Shown here: in pieces, positions 8,061 to 15,939 of the stretch | Layout: the number at the start of each line of letters is the position of its first letter | How positions within the stretch are numbered: position 1 is the first letter of the stretch | Assembly: GCA_019358875.1 (NCBI GenBank) | Contig: JAHHIF010000012.1 | Coordinates: forward strand, 62,001-126,000 | Source of the DNA: Symplocastrum torsivum CPER-KK1 | GTDB taxonomy: Bacteria > Cyanobacteriota > Cyanobacteriia > Cyanobacteriales > Coleofasciculaceae | Length of the DNA stretch: 64,000 nt | Reading direction: 5' to 3' | The notes under the pieces: model-generated | The model's input: only the letters and a program-made list of their open reading frames with translations | Told to the model about the DNA's origin: nothing | Databases searched by the model: none | Position numbers and translations under genes: made by a program

Positions 8061-8672
8061 GTGGGTAACTTAAACAAAGAAGTAGGAGTCTCAAGCTTCA
8101 AAATTGAGGGTCGGTTCGTCGGTTTTGTTGGCAATCTTGAAGAAAAGCCAAAACGTCTGCGTGTAGCGACAGCAGAGGGTGAGTGCTATATCAAGCTCTC
8201 TAAAGAACTGCGTAGTTCCCTAGGTGACGTTCTCCAACCAGGAGATTGGGTGGAGATTTCTGGAGAACAGAAGCGCAAGTACAAAACTGATGAACTGAAG
8301 CTGAAAGCTTATCAGGTAAAAACAACCGATCCTACCAAGCAAGAGAAAGTTTTCCAACCACCCGTCGCTGCACCTAAAACCAAAGCCTGTGTAATGGTTT
8401 GCCAAAAGTCTTCTTGCCGTAAGCGAGGCGCTGGGGAAGTTTGTCAGGCGGTAAGTGAATCTATACGCGATCGCGGTTTAGAAGATCAAGTTGCCATTAA
8501 AGGTACTGGCTGCATGAAAGAGTGTAAGAAAGGCCCTTGTGTAGTCTTCATGCCCGACAAATCCCGTTACACCGGAGTTGCTCCAAAAGAAGTTTCCACG
8601 CTCATTGAAAAGCATTTTGCTGCTAAGCTCACGCCAGAAGCGAGTCAACGACAACTCTCACCTGTAACTTGA
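8061..8672 (+). CDS. [2Fe-2S] thioredoxin-like ferredoxin domain protein with an extra N-terminal domain
   Basis: 203 aa from a GTG preceded by a strong GGAGGT at 8051. The C-terminal half (about 108-190) has the thioredoxin-fold ferredoxin pattern: CQKSSCRKRG (Cys114, Cys119), GTGCMKECKKGPCV (Cys151, Cys155, Cys160) and a VAPKEVSTLIEKHF helix, as in NuoE-type and stand-alone (2Fe-2S) ferredoxins. The N-terminal half (about 10-88) reads as a basic beta-barrel-like domain (FKIEGRFVGFVG..DWVEISGEQK) that may fold like an OB or Tudor domain. Electron carrier activity is inferred; the partner is unknown. Confidence 0.75.
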   Translation: MGNLNKEVGVSSFKIEGRFVGFVGNLEEKPKRLRVATAEGECYIKLSKELRSSLGDVLQPGDWVEISGEQKRKYKTDELKLKAYQVKTTDPTKQEKVFQPPVAAPKTKACVMVCQKSSCRKRGAGEVCQAVSESIRDRGLEDQVAIKGTGCMKECKKGPCVVFMPDKSRYTGVAPKEVSTLIEKHFAAKLTPEASQRQLSPVT

Positions 8673-9057
8673 TACACTAATGCCTATTTAATTAGTGGGT
8701 TTTACGGAAAGGAAAAAGGCTATTCCCAGCATATCTTTCACCTTTTTCCTTCTGCCAATAGCTTTATCTTACGAATTCAATATATGGTATTTCAGTGTTC
8801 CTTTGACTTAGAAAAAAGCCCCAAAAGGGGCTAACTCTCTAGTCACCGTAATGACTAATTCTCAAAAAAAGCCGATAAGTTCTGCATCTACCTAGCGGCT
8901 GTATTTGATTATGTGATTAACTTTCTTTCCTTGAAAGCATCAATAGGTAGCAGCGGACTGCGTGGTGATTGTATCAGTCCGCCCTATTAAGTGATAAATG
9001 AAGACATTTGAAGCAAGCACTTGCTTCGTTGAGAAATCGCTCAGGGTTTTAAGAGTA
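8673..9057. other. Convergent intergenic region, 385 bp
   Basis: This lies between the ends of the [2Fe-2S] gene and the CURT1-like gene. It contains the hairpin terminator at 8811-8832 and no credible gene. Confidence 0.5.
8811..8832 (-). terminator. Rho-independent terminator
   Basis: A perfect six-base stem AGCCCC/GGGGCT with an AAAA loop spans 8817-8832. On the minus strand it is followed by six to seven T residues (the A run at 8812-8817). It would end transcripts of the CURT1-like gene about 225 bp downstream of its stop, and may also slow + strand transcripts. Confidence 0.7.
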
Positions 9058-9549
9058 TTAGCTCTTAGAGTCCGAGCCGATTACTTCTCCTTTGAGAGAT
9101 TGAAACTGTGATGATAGCTCTTTGCGTGTTTCAACTTTGAGGAGGTAGCGGTAGACAAACCAGGCTGTGTAGCCAATGCCTACAATCTCAAACATCGGTG
9201 ATAAGAGTGGAATGTCATTAATGGCATCCAGTACCGCGAGTGTGACTTTAACCGTGATGACTCCTGAGAATAGTAGCGCCAGGGTAATCAGGGGTTGCTG
9301 GTAACTGGAAAAGAATCCACCAACATAATCAGGCAGTTTTGATAAAAAATCAGTAACAGGTTGTACCCATTCCTGCCAAACCTGATCTGTTGATGGAGCG
9401 GGAGGAGTGTTTATTGTTAGTGCCCCAGGCTGGTCAACACTTACGTCTACTTTAAGCTCTTGGGCTTCTTTATAGGGTTGAGCTTCTGTGGTTGTAGCCT
9501 CTTGGGAAGCACTATCGGTATATTCAGATTGTTGCAAGTTGGTTTCCAT
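9058..9549 (-). CDS. CAAD-domain / CURT1-like thylakoid membrane protein
   Basis: 163 aa. An acidic, disordered N-terminus of about 75 residues is followed by the CAAD domain. This domain has an amphipathic segment (FLSKLPDYVGGFFSSYQ), two membrane helices (PLITLALLFSGVITVKVTLAVL region and EIVGIGYTAWFVYRYLL), and a charged C-terminus (KVETRKELSSQFQSLKGEV). The family includes plant CURT1 proteins that bend thylakoid margins, cyanobacterial CurT, and the domain appended to some cyanobacterial aminoacyl-tRNA synthetases. A membrane-shaping role in thylakoids is likely by family. No neighbouring photosynthesis gene is present. Confidence 0.85.
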   Translation of the reverse strand: METNLQQSEYTDSASQEATTTEAQPYKEAQELKVDVSVDQPGALTINTPPAPSTDQVWQEWVQPVTDFLSKLPDYVGGFFSSYQQPLITLALLFSGVITVKVTLAVLDAINDIPLLSPMFEIVGIGYTAWFVYRYLLKVETRKELSSQFQSLKGEVIGSDSKS

Positions 9550-9935
9550 AGTTCCTCTACTGTTACCTCAGGTAGCACATTTGTTGTTTGAGTTAAGACA
9601 GCTTAGTACAATTCATGCTGACTAACTTCTGCCCATATTACCAAAAGTTTTTTAAAGGCTTAATGAAGGCAGAAGGCGAGTGTCGCTAGTCACTAATATG
9701 AACAGAGATGATTGTCAAACATCCTCCTAAGGCAGTACATAACTTTAGAGAGTTTAAACATTTAATCCTCGTCCCATCTTACTATTCACCTGCAACCGCT
9801 ACATGATTCTATGGTGTAGTATCTTAGAACCAGCACGAGTTGCAGGGAAGAGGTAGAGAATAGATGAAAGTGACTCTGTGATCACTACTACAGAGGAATA
9901 GATGCCCATCCGCATAACGGAACGGAAGTTCGCCA
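9550..9935. other. Intergenic region, 386 bp
   Basis: Upstream region of the CURT1-like gene and downstream region of the DUF29 gene, both on the minus strand. No reading frame, repeat or operator was recognised. Confidence 0.45.
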
Positions 9936-10433
9936 TTATTCCATCACATTATCTGTCGCAGGTTCACCTGGATAAAAGCCATCCCTAAATATTTCTGTCA
10001 AAGTATACGAGCAATTCTCTGGGAAGCTTTTTAGCGGCAGGTTTGTTTCTCCTACAGCCAAATCTCTACCACTCTCATATATCTTTTGCAATGCTTCCTC
10101 AAGATAGGGCTTAAGGCTAGGATTTTCTTCCAGCAATTCTTGAGTATCGCGACGCTGAACGCGAATCGTCATCAACCAGCTACGGCTTCGTCGTTCTGGT
10201 TGATATTCCCATTTTAAAAGATGTCCAATTAAAACCTTTAAGCGATTTCTCAATTCTGCACGTTGTTGTTTTCCCAGCGACTCAATCTCCTCAATTAAAT
10301 TAGGTAGATCAAGTTTGCTCCATTGCTGATGTCTGAGGAGTTTTGCTTGTTCCTGTATCCAGGCATAGAAGTCAGTCTCATAAAGATTTGGCGTTAAGGC
10401 TCCAGGTGTATGGGCGGTTTGTGGCGTTTGCAT
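9936..10433 (-). CDS. DUF29 family protein
   Basis: 165 aa with the DUF29 pattern: YETDFYAWIQEQAKLLR near residue 19, DLPNLIEEIESLGKQQR, LLKWEYQPERRSRSW, and the C-terminal block CSYTLTEIFRDGFYPGEP. DUF29 proteins are abundant in cyanobacteria, often in many copies, and are soluble helical proteins without an assigned biochemical function. It is 68 bp downstream of ilvA on the same strand and might share its transcript, but no functional link is implied. Confidence 0.85.
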   Translation of the reverse strand: MQTPQTAHTPGALTPNLYETDFYAWIQEQAKLLRHQQWSKLDLPNLIEEIESLGKQQRAELRNRLKVLIGHLLKWEYQPERRSRSWLMTIRVQRRDTQELLEENPSLKPYLEEALQKIYESGRDLAVGETNLPLKSFPENCSYTLTEIFRDGFYPGEPATDNVME

Positions 10434-10501
10434 AAAAAGGTTAAAACCTGGCGATCTTTGCTTTATTCTAAAAAATTAGATCCACCTGTGATGAAATCGC
10501 C

Positions 10502-12013
10502 TTATCCCAAAAACAGTTTGTAGGCTGGATTCTGGTTTTCGTCCCAATAGCGATAGCCAAGCGTATCGAGAAAGGCTTGCCACTCTTCCATTTCGTGAGG
10601 CGGTACTTGCATCCCGACAACAATTCGCCCGTAGTCTGCCCCATTATTGCGGTAGTGAAACAAGCTGATATTCCAGTTAGGACTCATGGAACGGACGAAC
10701 TTCATTAATGCACCGGGACGTTCGGGAAACTCAAAACGGTAGAGCAATTCATTGTGTGCTAGGGGAGAACGTCCACCTACCATGTGCCGCAAATGCAACT
10801 TCGTCAGTTCATCATCAGTTAAGTCAAGGGTTTTGAACCCACAGACTTCAAAAGATTCAGCCATCTTTGCTGCGTCGGCACGGTTTTGAATTTGCACTCC
10901 GACAAAAATATGGGCTTCTTTTTCGTCGGCAATGCGGTAGTTAAACTCGGTAAGGTTGCGTTTGCCCATACAGTCACAAAACTTGCGGAGACTGCCTGGT
11001 TCTTCAGGAATCGTGACGGCAAAGATGGCTTCGCGGCGTTCGCCTAACTCTGCTCGTTCTGCGACAAAGCGGAGGCGATCAAAGTTCATGTTAGCACCGC
11101 AGGCAACGGCGATTAAGGTTTGGTCTTGGATTTGTTCCCGTTCTGCGTAGGCTTTGGCGGCTGCGATCGCAAGTGCTCCGGCGGGTTCTAGAATCGATCG
11201 CGTATCCTCAAACACGTCTTTTATCGCGGCACAGGTGTCATCGGTGTCAACCAAAATGATTTCATCGACATATTCCTGGCACAGACGGAAGGTTTCTTCC
11301 CCGACTTCTCGCACTGCAACCCCGTCGGCAAATAAACCCACGTTCGATAAGCGCACCCGTTTCCCTGCTTTGAGGGATTGATGCATAGCATCGGCATCGA
11401 CAGGTTCAACACCAATAATCTTGATTTCGGGGCGCAACCGTTTCACATACGCCCCAATCCCGGAAATCAATCCCCCACCGCCAATTGCAACAAAAATGGC
11501 ATGGATGGGTTGCTGGTATTGCCGCAGAATTTCCATCCCGATGGTTCCCTGTCCGGCAATCACATGAGGATCGTCAAAGGGATGAATGAAGGTTAACCCT
11601 TTTTCTGCCTCCAGTTGACGGGCATAGGCATAAGCATCATCATAGGTATCCCCATGCAACACCACTTCTCCCCCACGGGCTTTGACGGCATCTATCTTAA
11701 CCTGGGGTGTGGTAACTGGCATGACGATAATCGCTTGCGTTCCTAGCTGACGGGCAGCAAGGGCAACTCCTTGGGCATGGTTTCCGGCAGATGCAGCAAT
11801 TACGCCTTGTGCCAGCATATCCGGCGGCAGTTGCGCCATCTTGTTGTAAGCACCCCGCAGTTTGAAGGAAAACACTGATTGCATATCTTCCCGTTTGAGC
11901 AGGAGTTTGTTATTCAGTCGTGCGGATAGGTTTGGGGCGTATTCTAGGGGGGTTTCTTGGGCGACATCGTAGACACGAGCCGTCAGGATTTGTACCAGGT
12001 AGTCGCAAAGCAT
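10502..12013 (-). CDS. ilvA: Threonine ammonia-lyase (threonine deaminase), biosynthetic
   Basis: 503-aa PLP enzyme that converts L-threonine to 2-oxobutanoate and ammonia, the first committed step to isoleucine. The N-terminal catalytic part has LLKREDMQSVFSFKLRGAYNKM with the PLP lysine in SFKLRG, ASAGNHAQGVA, and the glycine loop VAIGGGGLISG. The C-terminal part carries two ACT-like regulatory modules (about residues 330-405 with FAVTIPEEPGSLRKFC, and 420-503 with RFEFPERPGALMKFV). This marks the isoleucine-inhibited biosynthetic form rather than the catabolic one. It is monocistronic apart from a possible DUF29 tail gene. Confidence 0.93.
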   Translation of the reverse strand: MLCDYLVQILTARVYDVAQETPLEYAPNLSARLNNKLLLKREDMQSVFSFKLRGAYNKMAQLPPDMLAQGVIAASAGNHAQGVALAARQLGTQAIIVMPVTTPQVKIDAVKARGGEVVLHGDTYDDAYAYARQLEAEKGLTFIHPFDDPHVIAGQGTIGMEILRQYQQPIHAIFVAIGGGGLISGIGAYVKRLRPEIKIIGVEPVDADAMHQSLKAGKRVRLSNVGLFADGVAVREVGEETFRLCQEYVDEIILVDTDDTCAAIKDVFEDTRSILEPAGALAIAAAKAYAEREQIQDQTLIAVACGANMNFDRLRFVAERAELGERREAIFAVTIPEEPGSLRKFCDCMGKRNLTEFNYRIADEKEAHIFVGVQIQNRADAAKMAESFEVCGFKTLDLTDDELTKLHLRHMVGGRSPLAHNELLYRFEFPERPGALMKFVRSMSPNWNISLFHYRNNGADYGRIVVGMQVPPHEMEEWQAFLDTLGYRYWDENQNPAYKLFLG

Positions 12014-12239
12014 GGGGTCAACAGGTGAGCAGATGCGGGGTGTAAAGAAAATTTTACTTTACTGGTGGCTCTGAGGTGTGGGAGTGAGAGTGCGATCGCT
12101 TCACCATGTAACAAGTCAGCGTGTTGGTTGCTCAGGTTGCTGGTGAGAGTTGTAGATGAAGCATGATTGTGAGTAGCACAAGATCAAGATACAGATCTCA
12201 ACTATGATCCACTCAGATCGCCAGTGTTAAGATAGTTTT

Positions 12240-12512
12240 ATGAAGTTTGAGTGGGACGAAAACAAAGCTGGAAAGAACTTATTGAAACATCAAGTTTCCT
12301 TCGATGAAGCCAAAACAGTTTTCGACGATCCCCTGTATATCGACTTCTATGATCCAGACCATTCTGTAGACGAAGATCGTTACCTAATTGTTGGTCAATC
12401 GAATCAAGAGCGCATATTAATTGTTTCGTACACAGAAAGAGGTAGTTCAATTCGTCTGATTAGTGCAAGAGAAGTGACCCGTCAGGAACGAAGAGTCTAT
12501 GAAGAAGGTTGA
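12240..12512 (+). CDS. brnT: BrnT-family toxin
   Basis: 90 aa with the BrnT signature: FEWDENKAGKNLLKHQVSF at the start, a DPLYIDFYDPDH strand region, RYLIVGQS, ILIVSYTERG, and RLISAREVTRQERRVYE at the end. BrnT has a RelE-like fold and acts as a ribonuclease that blocks translation; its antitoxin BrnA is normally encoded immediately downstream. Here the downstream gene overlaps it by 14 bp as expected, but only the first 33 or so residues of that product look like the antitoxin. The toxin looks intact, so how it is neutralised is an open point. Confidence 0.88.
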   Translation: MKFEWDENKAGKNLLKHQVSFDEAKTVFDDPLYIDFYDPDHSVDEDRYLIVGQSNQERILIVSYTERGSSIRLISAREVTRQERRVYEEG

Positions 12513-13221
12513 GTCTGAAATGGAAGATAATCTGCGTTCAGAATATGACTTGCGGAGCCTACGAGTTAGACGGGTTGGCTCTGGACGTAAAACTTTCGTA
12601 GATATAAACGTGAATAACGTTCTTATTGAAGTGAAAGAGGATGTAACTCAGGGATTAGAGTACTGGAGACACAACGAAGAGCTATCTAGCCAGGTTAAGA
12701 AGGAGATAGTGGATGCAAATGTTCTATTTGTCCCTCTAGAGGGTGATCTATACAGGGGCGACAGCTCTAGCTCTGGAAAAGTATTTGCTTCTGGAGCAGA
12801 GAGCTTTTTTAAGTATTTACTTGACTCTAGCAAGAAAGAGATCAAAGCAGATATTTGCGTCAATGATGGTGAATACCGAAAATCAGCCTTATACTCTGAG
12901 CCAATTACTTTAACTGTGATAGGGACAATCGTTATATCAGCAATTATTGCACCAGTTATTAAAGATTTAATTCTTGACTATATTCGAGCAAATAGGGCTA
13001 GAGCGGGTAAGGATTCAGAGTTTCGCATTACCCTCGTTATTGACAATGAAAATGGATTCATTCGTGAAATTCAATGTTCTGGTTCTTCAACCGAGATTGA
13101 AAAATTTCTTCCTAAAGTGATGGATAAAGTTTTAAATCAAGCAGGATTTGCTGATGTTTCTACGACGAAAAAACTTGAGGAGAGCCAAATTATTTCAGAT
13201 AGAGACACTCTTAAGGAATAA
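12499..13221 (+). CDS. Chimeric protein: BrnT-linked antitoxin N-terminus fused to a membrane-anchored domain
   Basis: 240 aa, overlapping brnT by 14 bp. Residues 1-33 (EYDLRSLRVRRVGSGRK region) match the start of antitoxins usually paired with BrnT in cyanobacteria. From about residue 34 the sequence changes to an unrelated module: VDANVLFVPLEGD (71-83), SGAESFFKYLL (98-108), KADICVNDGEYRKSAL, then one hydrophobic helix (about 135-157, ITLTVIGTIVISAIIAPVI). A soluble C-terminal domain (about 170-240) follows. The usual CopG-like DNA-binding part of the antitoxin is missing. The junction near 12600 suggests foreign DNA entered the antitoxin gene. Function unknown. Confidence 0.65.
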   Translation: MKKVESEMEDNLRSEYDLRSLRVRRVGSGRKTFVDINVNNVLIEVKEDVTQGLEYWRHNEELSSQVKKEIVDANVLFVPLEGDLYRGDSSSSGKVFASGAESFFKYLLDSSKKEIKADICVNDGEYRKSALYSEPITLTVIGTIVISAIIAPVIKDLILDYIRANRARAGKDSEFRITLVIDNENGFIREIQCSGSSTEIEKFLPKVMDKVLNQAGFADVSTTKKLEESQIISDRDTLKE

Positions 13222-13250
13222 ACTCTTTAAGTGAAAAAAATGATTGCTGC

Positions 13251-14126
13251 ATGAAGAATACTTTAATGAGTAGTAATAGCCTTTCACTTGAGGGAATTGT
13301 CAATCACATTTCCAGAGTTGCTGAGCATAGGTATGAAGAGAATCAAATAAAAGAATTACTTATAATTTTTAAAGAAAAAGCATTACAACGTCAACAACAA
13401 GAACTGGCTGCTCATCTTTGGTGCTTACAAGAAGCTGTTTTGGTTCACAGTAGTTATCTCGCCGCATTTTCACTACTGAAGCAAGGTGAATTCTATGAGG
13501 CTTGGTGTGAACTTGAAAAAGCTGAAAAGGGACTATGGTCTATCAAACCACCTCAAAAGTATTTGCCAGATTACTGGGAAGAATTTTGGATATCTGGGAA
13601 ATATGGCTTTATTGAGAAGCACGTATCAAAGTGGCAAGGATTATTTCCTTATAAGTTATTCATAAGTCCTGGGTTGACTTATAAGGAATATTGCAGTGTT
13701 TGTAATAGTGAAATTAACCCGCGTAAACCATGTGGTCATAATGATGGTCAGATATACAACGGTGAAATGCGTGCGCGAGTGACTAGAGATATTAGATGTG
13801 ATCATGTTGCACTCGTAGAAAATCCTGCAAATAAGTTTGCTGTCCTGTTTCTAGTAGATCCTAAAACTGGAGAACCAGTTGATCAATATGATTACAGACT
13901 TGTAGGAGGGTTAGCTTCGGTTTTAACTGACCCTTTTCAAGAATGGGATTACGTTATTCAACAAGCCGAAAGAGATTATGCTTACTTTAAGGAACGTGGG
14001 GTTAAAGAGCAAGATCTCTGCCCATGCGGTTCTGAGAAAAAATATGGCAATTGTTGCATTAACTCAACTATACCCATGCCACATTATCAATTCACCTATG
14101 CTGCACTTTCGACTATAACTGCCTGA
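13251..14126 (+). CDS. SEC-C zinc-motif protein with a second Cys/His cluster
   Basis: 291 aa. The C-terminus carries a SEC-C zinc motif, CPCGSEKKYGNCC (about 257-269), as at the tail of SecA and many accessory proteins. A second cluster, CSVCNSEINPRKPCGHNDG (about 150-168), is probably another zinc site. The N-terminal 110 residues are helical (LLIIFKEKALQRQQQELAAH). It starts 29 bp after the chimeric membrane protein, so the two are probably co-transcribed. The DNA here lacks HIP1 sites and is more AT-rich than flanking genes, consistent with acquisition. No enzymatic motif was recognised. Confidence 0.7.
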   Translation: MKNTLMSSNSLSLEGIVNHISRVAEHRYEENQIKELLIIFKEKALQRQQQELAAHLWCLQEAVLVHSSYLAAFSLLKQGEFYEAWCELEKAEKGLWSIKPPQKYLPDYWEEFWISGKYGFIEKHVSKWQGLFPYKLFISPGLTYKEYCSVCNSEINPRKPCGHNDGQIYNGEMRARVTRDIRCDHVALVENPANKFAVLFLVDPKTGEPVDQYDYRLVGGLASVLTDPFQEWDYVIQQAERDYAYFKERGVKEQDLCPCGSEKKYGNCCINSTIPMPHYQFTYAALSTITA

Positions 14127-14297
14127 AATTCAAAGTATCAACAGAGTGATACATGGACAGAGCAAGAGCAACTCGATCTAGTTGCCTTTTCCTTGCAATA
14201 TGCTGCAACAGGCGACTTGTGTCAAGGTGGCTCTTGCAGAATTGGACAATTGAGAACCCTCGTGCCCGTCTTGCCACTCGTAGGGAGCGTGAAGATT
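14127..14297 (+). pseudogene. Scraps of toxin and antitoxin genes
   Basis: Two fragments lie between the SEC-C gene and the next antitoxin. One frame, directly after the SEC-C stop, reads DTWTEQEQLDLVAFSLQYA (14148 onward), the style of a cyanobacterial antitoxin C-terminus. A second frame reads NPRARLATRREREDYEQN and stops with TGA at 14315-14317, matching the end of BrnT-type toxins (compare REVTRQERRVYE in the intact brnT). Neither has its own upstream part. The second overlaps the following antitoxin start as in a normal toxin-antitoxin pair. Confidence 0.5.
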
Positions 14298-14540
14298 ATG
14301 AACAAAATGCCTTTTGATCGACCTTCAAACTCTGAAGATGAGCTTTTGCCAGAGTACCAGTTTGATTATAAAAAGGCAAAGCCCAACCACTTTGCAAATC
14401 GAAGTGGAAAGCCAAAGTTAACAGTTGTTGTTTTGGATGAGGATGTTGCCCAGGTTTTCTCAAGACCGGAGTCAGTAAATAAGGTGCTTCGGGCACTTAT
14501 TGAAGCGATGCCTCAAGCAAGTAGTGGTGGTACAGTCTAA
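14298..14540 (+). CDS. Putative BrnA-like/CopG-type antitoxin, 80 aa
   Basis: Starts ATG at 14298 inside the tail of a toxin fragment. It has an acidic N-terminus (SNSEDELLPEYQFDYKKAK) and a C-terminal part KLTVVVLDEDVAQVFS and ESVNKVLRALIEAMP. This pattern of an EY-F-D-Y-KKAKPN region followed by a short ribbon-helix-helix-like tail is typical of small antitoxins encoded 3' of BrnT/RelE-type toxins. Its own toxin is reduced to a C-terminal scrap, so it may be an orphan or may now serve the intact brnT 1.8 kb upstream. A TTG-started extension to 14193 is rejected because it runs through the scraps. Confidence 0.65.
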   Translation: MNKMPFDRPSNSEDELLPEYQFDYKKAKPNHFANRSGKPKLTVVVLDEDVAQVFSRPESVNKVLRALIEAMPQASSGGTV

Positions 14541-14616
14541 CACAAGTGCGGGTCACAATACTCTGCACATTACTAAAGCTTGTGCTAAAAGTTTGCTCTT
14601 TACAATTAGTTTAGTT

Positions 14617-14641
14617 GAACAGGGGGTAATACCCCCTGTTC
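14617..14641. terminator. Strong hairpin between convergent genes
   Basis: A perfect 11-bp stem (GAACAGGGGGT/ACCCCCTGTTC) with a three-base AAT loop. There is no T-run on either side, so it is not a classic intrinsic terminator. It may act as a bidirectional stop or RNA end between the antitoxin gene and the convergent CobW gene. Confidence 0.55.
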
Positions 14642-14692
14642 GCCAGCAGTATCCTCTAAGAAGTCGGGAATCTTTGCTTCAATCCTTAAACG

Positions 14693-15796
14693 CTATTTTC
14701 CAAATCCTTTGCCGCGCTTGGGGGTAGGAAGACAGATGCAGCTTTCTATTTGCGATCGCAACGTGTCGTGATCTAAATTCTGACCAATTAGCACTAACTG
14801 CGTTTTAGGCTCACCTTTCCACTCATCATCCTCAATCGTGAAACGCTTACCACTCAAGTGAAAGACGTGACGGTTTGGACTTTCATTAAACCAGAGAATT
14901 CCCTTTGCTCGAAAGACATTTTCCGGAAGCTGATTGTCGAGGAAATACTGAAACTGCCTGATTGCAAATGGCTTATCACTCTCGAAGGAAAGCGAGGTAA
15001 AACCATCATTTTCTAAGTGGTGAGAGTGATGATGATGCTCGTGGTCGTGGTGGTGATGATCATGGTCATGGTTGCAATGCTCATCATGGACGTGTTCATG
15101 GTCATGATGCTCATGCTTGTGTTCCGACACCTCTTCAAAATATTTGTCTGTTTCAAACAGACCAACACTGAGAATCAACGGCAATGGCACCTGGGATTTT
15201 GTCGTTCTGAGAACTCTTGCCCCCGCTTTAATATCGCGAATCCTAATTTCTAAGGCATCTACATCGCCTTCGTCTACTAGGTCTACCTTATTAAGCAGGA
15301 TGATATCGCCGTAGGCTATCTGGCTATAAGCTGCCTCACTGTTAAATAGATCCAGACTGAAGTTTTCGCAGTCTACCACTGTAACGATAGAATCTAGGCG
15401 AGTCATGTCTCGCAGTTCTGTCCCCAAAAAGGTGAGCGCAACTGGCAGGGGGTCAGCAAGACCTGTGGTTTCTACCACTAGATAATCTACCTTGTCTTCG
15501 CGTTCCAGGACTTTGTATACGGCTTCAACCAAATCGTTGTTAATCGTGCAGCAGACACAACCATTGTTCAGTTCCACCATGTCCTCGCCAGTGGTTACAA
15601 TCAGCTCATTGTCGATGCCGATTTCACCAAACTCATTCACCAGTACAGCCGTCTTGAGTCCCTGCTGATTGGTCAAAATGTGGTTGAGGAGAGTGGTTTT
15701 GCCGCTACCGAGAAAACCTGTGATGATGGTGACGGGTAAACCTTGTTTCGGAGCGTCTATTGACTGAGATTGTTCGGAAGGAGCTGCTGATTTCAT
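14693..15796 (-). CDS. CobW/COG0523-family GTPase with histidine-rich metal loop
   Basis: 367 aa from ATG 15796; a GTG 57 bp further upstream is less likely. This is a G3E-family P-loop GTPase used for metal insertion. It has Walker A GFLGSGKTT (27-35), the metal-binding CVCC of the CxCC motif (80-83) and VVETTGLADPLP. The G4-type NKVD lies in LLNKVDLVD. A long His/Asp-rich stretch (about 222-262) is followed by the CobW C-terminal domain (RAKGILWF..HLSGKRF). Such proteins include zinc chaperones (ZNG1/ZagA, YeiR) and cobalt or nitrile-hydratase activators. Zinc is the most likely metal given the His-rich loop, but no Zur box was recognised. Confidence 0.88.
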   Translation of the reverse strand: MKSAAPSEQSQSIDAPKQGLPVTIITGFLGSGKTTLLNHILTNQQGLKTAVLVNEFGEIGIDNELIVTTGEDMVELNNGCVCCTINNDLVEAVYKVLEREDKVDYLVVETTGLADPLPVALTFLGTELRDMTRLDSIVTVVDCENFSLDLFNSEAAYSQIAYGDIILLNKVDLVDEGDVDALEIRIRDIKAGARVLRTTKSQVPLPLILSVGLFETDKYFEEVSEHKHEHHDHEHVHDEHCNHDHDHHHHDHEHHHHSHHLENDGFTSLSFESDKPFAIRQFQYFLDNQLPENVFRAKGILWFNESPNRHVFHLSGKRFTIEDDEWKGEPKTQLVLIGQNLDHDTLRSQIESCICLPTPKRGKGFGK

Positions 15797-15939
15797 AGCG
15801 TAACTGCCTTGAAAAGTCAGAATATAAAAGGATAGCTTTATTGTGCTATTCACACAGGCATGACGGATGTTTACTAGACATCCTTGCCTTCCCCATTATT
15901 GCGTATCTGTTCCTTAGTGATTTCAATCCCTACTGTGTT

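Noticed and set aside
15017..15253. Met/Val-rich + strand frame opposite the CobW His-rich loop
   Set aside because: Antisense of a GAC/CAC-rich coding stretch; a shadow, not a gene.
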